Of a DNA stretch of 64,000 nt, positions 60,940 through 64,000 are shown piece after piece (the first letter of the stretch is position 1; each line of letters begins with the position of its first letter). Source of the stretch: Epithemia pelagica (lineage: Eukaryota > Bacillariophyta > Bacillariophyceae > Surirellales > Surirellaceae). The stretch is taken from positions 6,919,077-6,983,076 of the forward strand of contig OX337228.1 in the NCBI GenBank assembly GCA_946965045.2. The letters are read 5' to 3'. Under the pieces are notes generated by a model, which worked only from the letters and a program-made list of their open reading frames with translations, was not told the origin of the DNA and searched no databases. The translations under genes and the position numbers were made by a program.

Positions 60940-61089
60940 AAATCGACCTTTTTGTCGTGCGCACTAAGCTCATTCTGTAGAATCACATGCGCGACCACAA
61001 AAAGGTCAATTTTGAATCACTGTATTGTTGCGTGCAAAAATTTAATGCAACCACAAAAAGGTCGATTTCGACCACAAGAAGGTCGATTT
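60940..61089. promoter_or_regulatory. Four GACC-N7-GGTC iterons between divergent genes
   Basis: ACCACAAAAAGGTCRATTT occurs at 60994-61012, 61050-61068 and 61071-61089 (with one change), and inverted at 60940-60955. Each core GACC-ACAAAAA-GGTC is itself a small inverted repeat. The cluster sits in the shared promoter region of the zinc protein (leftward) and the OrsD-like gene (rightward), where a common regulator, perhaps one of the two zinc proteins, could bind. Confidence 0.5.
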
Positions 61090-61142
61090 GCAAACCTACA
61101 TTAACTCTCCATAGTAAACCATATTCCTTCTTGTCGCTCAAA

Positions 61143-61218
61143 GATTTTGAGGTGAATGATCTCTGGTGTTAGGGCCTTTTCAGTTTTTGAGGTGAATGAC
61201 CCTCTTTAGGGCCTCTTT
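61143..61218 (+). repeat. 40-bp tandem repeat upstream of OrsD-like gene
   Basis: Two units at a 40-bp period: TTTTGAGGTGAATGAYC, a short variable part, then TTAGGGCCTYTTT. A third related copy lies at 60025-60048 beyond the neighbouring gene. The unit carries a single TTAGGG. Confidence 0.75.
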
Positions 61219-61280
61219 TTTGGCTGCAAAGGGTCATACGTCCCAAACCTATTTTGACCATAGGAACGACAACAGCCACC

Positions 61281-63411
61281 ATGGAGTTTGACGATTACTT
61301 GGGGCTTGTGGACTTTGCCACACCCTGTGGCTTGGTCTGTAAGCTCTGTGGTGGTGGTTTCCGAGCAAACATGAAGTGTCTTGCCCGCCACGCCAAGACC
61401 TGCTCCAAAATTCATGGGGTGTCCTTTCGCTTTCCTGGGAGACATCTTGGTAACAAAATACACACTCTTGTGGAGAATGCCAACAACCAACCGTTTGATT
61501 GTTTCATTCATGAGTCAAATGATACAAGAATCAAGTATTTCTGTAGTGACTGTGACAAGATGTTTCATGTGAAGCTTTTGTGCGAGAAGCACGTTGCTGG
61601 TTGTTGCGCTAGTGCCAAAGTCATTGCCAAGACTTTCCTCAAGCTGAAGTGTGGATGCTTCATGCCAAGGCCCCAAAGAGAAACCATGCAGCAAGAAACC
61701 AACTGGACCCCAATAATTCAAGTTGAGAATTCAACATTTACCATGCCGCTGCCCTGCAGCAGGTTACCCAACGAGTTTGCAAGTTCGATTGAACCATTAT
61801 TGCATCCAAGCGACACTTTGGGAAGGTGGCCCGATGTACTGAGTAATATGATTCCTGGCACGTTGGAGAATGCCCTTGGAGACATTGAACAAGGAATTAT
61901 GTTTGAAGCCGAGTATCATAAGAGAGGAAATAACACTGCAATCAACCGACTCTATCAGGTTGGTTGTTACCTTCTGGACAGGATGGCTTCGATCGTAATG
62001 GGGATTCCAGCAGACATTCGGAGTCGGATTGCTAAGTTTGCTTTCCATGATGGTGATGTGGATCACTCATGGAATTTCAGCCATCGACATGATTATGACA
62101 AACGAGTGAAACCTCTACTCCTCTCTCTCTTGTGTTTCCTGCATCAGAGGCAGTGGAAGAGATGGGACTATTTTTGCCACCAGGTTGAAGGTGATGGATT
62201 CTCTGTGGACACTGCATTCCAAAATTGTGTTCTTGGGTCACTCCTGACAGAGTTGGTACTCGACAATGAGATTTCTTCTTGGTCCGACTCAGGGGTAGTG
62301 TTACTGTTCTCTCGGCAGAGGTTGTTCACTAAGACGAAGAATGGCTTGAGGTTGAAATCATGTGGAGTTGCCGCTCAAGAACTCGGTGAGTCCCCCTTTC
62401 CCCCTGTCAATGAATATACTTGGTTGTTCAAATCTCATGTCTTCTTTCATCTCTTTCTAGCTGACCTTTTACATCTGCTTCGCTGTGGGGTTGCGGCTGG
62501 CTTAAAGTACTACGATGGGCAGGGCAAGTTGGTCGAGCAGGTCATGGAACGGTACAGACATTGTCCTACAATACACTTTCTCTGTCCTAAGATTTATTCT
62601 TTGAGGAAGCAATATCAAGAGAAGCCTCCTAAAAGGGAGGTTGTGGTCGATGAGTTCTTCAATATCATTGTTGATGGACATGCATTCCAAAAAGCACATT
62701 GGTCTAAGGTCGTTCCTACGGTTGTGGAAAAGGCCCATGGTATTTTTGATGCATGCTTTGTCGGAAAGGCATCCGAGAAATTCCTCTGCTTAGATGGTGA
62801 CTTGACTATTGTGGAGTGGTCCAAGGGTTTGGGATCGCTGCCAGATGGTACCAACACACAAGATTTGGAATGCAAGGAACTGGTGAAAAGTCAGTTCGAA
62901 CGACTAACTGCCTTGATGGAATTTGCCATCCACGGTTTTGGCTGTGGTGCAGATCGGTTCTCAGAGGTCCATTGTCTCGATGTGACTCAGCTTCGGTGGA
63001 AAAATACAAACTACCAAGATTTATATGTTTCTGCACCGAGTCGTAAACAACCCAAACTGCAAGCTTATGATCGACCCCCCGTTGAACACAAGATGCCTCG
63101 GATCATAGCAAGGTGTCTATTTCTCTACAGAGTTGTGGTGCTGAAAGTTTGGAATGGGCCCAATGCAAGGAGATTTTTTCCACAATATGGTAATGACCGG
63201 AGGTTTTTCTTTGAGGATGTTGCCCAAGAGATTTTCAGCTTGGATAGTCGTCCTGGTTCGGTGGTTGTTCGACAGTTCTGGACTTCTCTTGTGAACTTGC
63301 TCTTTCCAGACAGCAACAGTCAGGCATTGGTCTCTTCAACAGCATTGAGTGAGTTGAGTAAGCACTCCCAACAGACTGCAATGTCCAACTACCAGACACG
63401 CGTGAGCAACA
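61281..63411 (+). CDS. OrsD-like double zinc-finger protein, truncated by the telomere (3' partial)
   Basis: ATG 61281 in the context GCCACCATGG starts a frame that stays open for 2.1 kb and then runs into telomere repeats without a stop. An intron at 62386-62460 (GTGAGT...TTTCTAG, 75 nt) is indicated; its removal gives QELADLLHLLRCGVAAG. Two zinc fingers come first: CKLCGGGFRANMKCLARHAK then TC (about residues 20-43), and CSDCDKMFHVKLLCEKH then VAGC (about residues 90-110), both C-x2-C-x12/13-H-x3-C. This arrangement resembles the OrsD/DUF3505 domain found with RecQ-type helicases in fungi. About 550 further residues look globular and soluble (LGRWPDVLSNMIPGTLENAL; RVVVLKVWNGPNARRFFPQY; VVVRQFWTSLVNLLFPDSNS). 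Reading on through the repeat would add alternating arginine and valine. The complete gene was presumably longer and was cut when this chromosome end was formed. Confidence 0.65.
62386..62460 (+). other. Intron in OrsD-like gene
   Basis: GTGAGT donor and a pyrimidine-rich CTCTTTCTAG acceptor; 75 nt, a multiple of three with no in-frame stop, so its status rests on the splice signals and the smoother protein after removal. Confidence 0.7.
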
Positions 63412-64000
63412 TTAGGGTTAGGGTTAGGGTTAGGTTTAGGGTTAGGTTTAGGGTTAGGGTTAGGGTTAGGGTTAGGGTTAGGGTTAGGGTTAGGGTTAGG
63501 GTTAGGGTTAGGGTTAGGGTTAGGGTTAGGGTTAGGGTTAGGGTTAGGGTTAGGGTTAGGGTTAGGGTTAGGGTTAGGGTTAGGGTTAGGGTTAGGGTTA
63601 GGGTTAGGGTTAGGGTTAGGGTTAGGGTTAGGGTTAGGGTTAGGGTTAGGGTTAGGGTTAGGGTTAGGGTTAGGGTTAGGGTTAGGGTTAGGGTTAGGGT
63701 TAGGGTTAGGGTTAGGGTTAGGGTTAGGGTTAGGGTTAGGGTTAGGGTTAGGGTTAGGGTTAGGGTTAGGGTTAGGGTTAGGGTTAGGGTTAGGGTTAGG
63801 GTTAGGGTTAGGGTTAGGGTTAGGGTTAGGGTTAGGGTTAGGGTTAGGGTTAGGGTTAGGGTTAGGGTTAGGGTTAGGGTTAGGGTTAGGGTTAGGGTTA
63901 GGGTTAGGGTTAGGGTTAGGGTTAGGGTTAGGGTTAGGGTTAGGGTTAGGGTTAGGGTTAGGGTTAGGGTTAGGGTTAGGGTTAGGGTTAGGGTTAGGGT
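63412..64000 (+). repeat. Telomere, (TTAGGG)n
   Basis: About 589 bp of TTAGGG to the window end, with two variant TTTAGGG-type units close to the junction (about 63431-63451). The G-rich strand runs 5' to 3' outward, so this is a right chromosome end. TTAGGG is also the repeat reported for other stramenopiles. Confidence 0.98.

Noticed and set aside
1-64000. CRISPR array, bacterial operon signals, rRNA
   Set aside because: No regularly spaced repeats with unique spacers, no Shine-Dalgarno pattern and no rRNA-like sequence; gene structure is eukaryotic.

Overview
The window is the right-hand end of a nuclear chromosome of a diatom-like stramenopile. It ends in about 590 bp of (TTAGGG)n, G-rich strand running outward. 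Short GT-AG introns (about 70-230 nt) occur. Four proteins (EngB, a 189-residue unknown, a TauD-type dioxygenase and a CYP97 P450) begin with a signal peptide followed by an aromatic residue (TVSF, AYAF, ASAF, SQAF contexts), the bipartite plastid presequence typical of diatoms. A pennate diatom is the best guess; the species cannot be named from sequence alone.

Region 1 (about 1-18.6 kb) is a direct segmental duplication, 982-7948 and 11572-18577, mostly nearly identical, with an SF1/BBP splicing-factor gene between the arms. Nearly every gene is broken. EngB copy A lacks its N-terminus, and EngB copy B has a premature stop. SF1 has an in-frame stop and no visible start. A minus-strand TPR-like gene and an F-box-like gene are frame-disrupted in both arms. 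The exception is a 306-residue membrane/coiled-coil protein, intact in both arms and followed by an array of RNA-type hairpins whose copy number differs between arms.

Region 2 (18.9-38.1 kb) holds four very large low-complexity proteins, two leftward and two rightward. A 1.7-kb element with 47-bp terminal inverted repeats lies between the pairs. Region 3 (38.8-54 kb) is ordinary gene space: plastid-targeted proteins, a plastid-targeted Fe(II)/2-oxoglutarate dioxygenase, a CYP97-type carotenoid hydroxylase, an unknown gene bracketed by direct repeats, a 489-bp MITE, a candidate N-myristoylated protein and a large single-pass membrane protein.

Region 4 (54-64 kb) is subtelomeric: CTL-like and UPF2-like gene fragments, minisatellites, palindromes and diverged tandem repeats. 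It ends in a divergent gene pair. The leftward gene encodes a zinc-cluster/CCHC protein resembling the tail of a RecQ-type helicase. The rightward gene starts with two C2HC zinc fingers of OrsD type and stays open until the telomere repeats interrupt it. The pair shares an intergenic region with four copies of a GACC-N7-GGTC motif. This resembles the telomere-linked helicase modules of fungi and is the best candidate for an undescribed system here.
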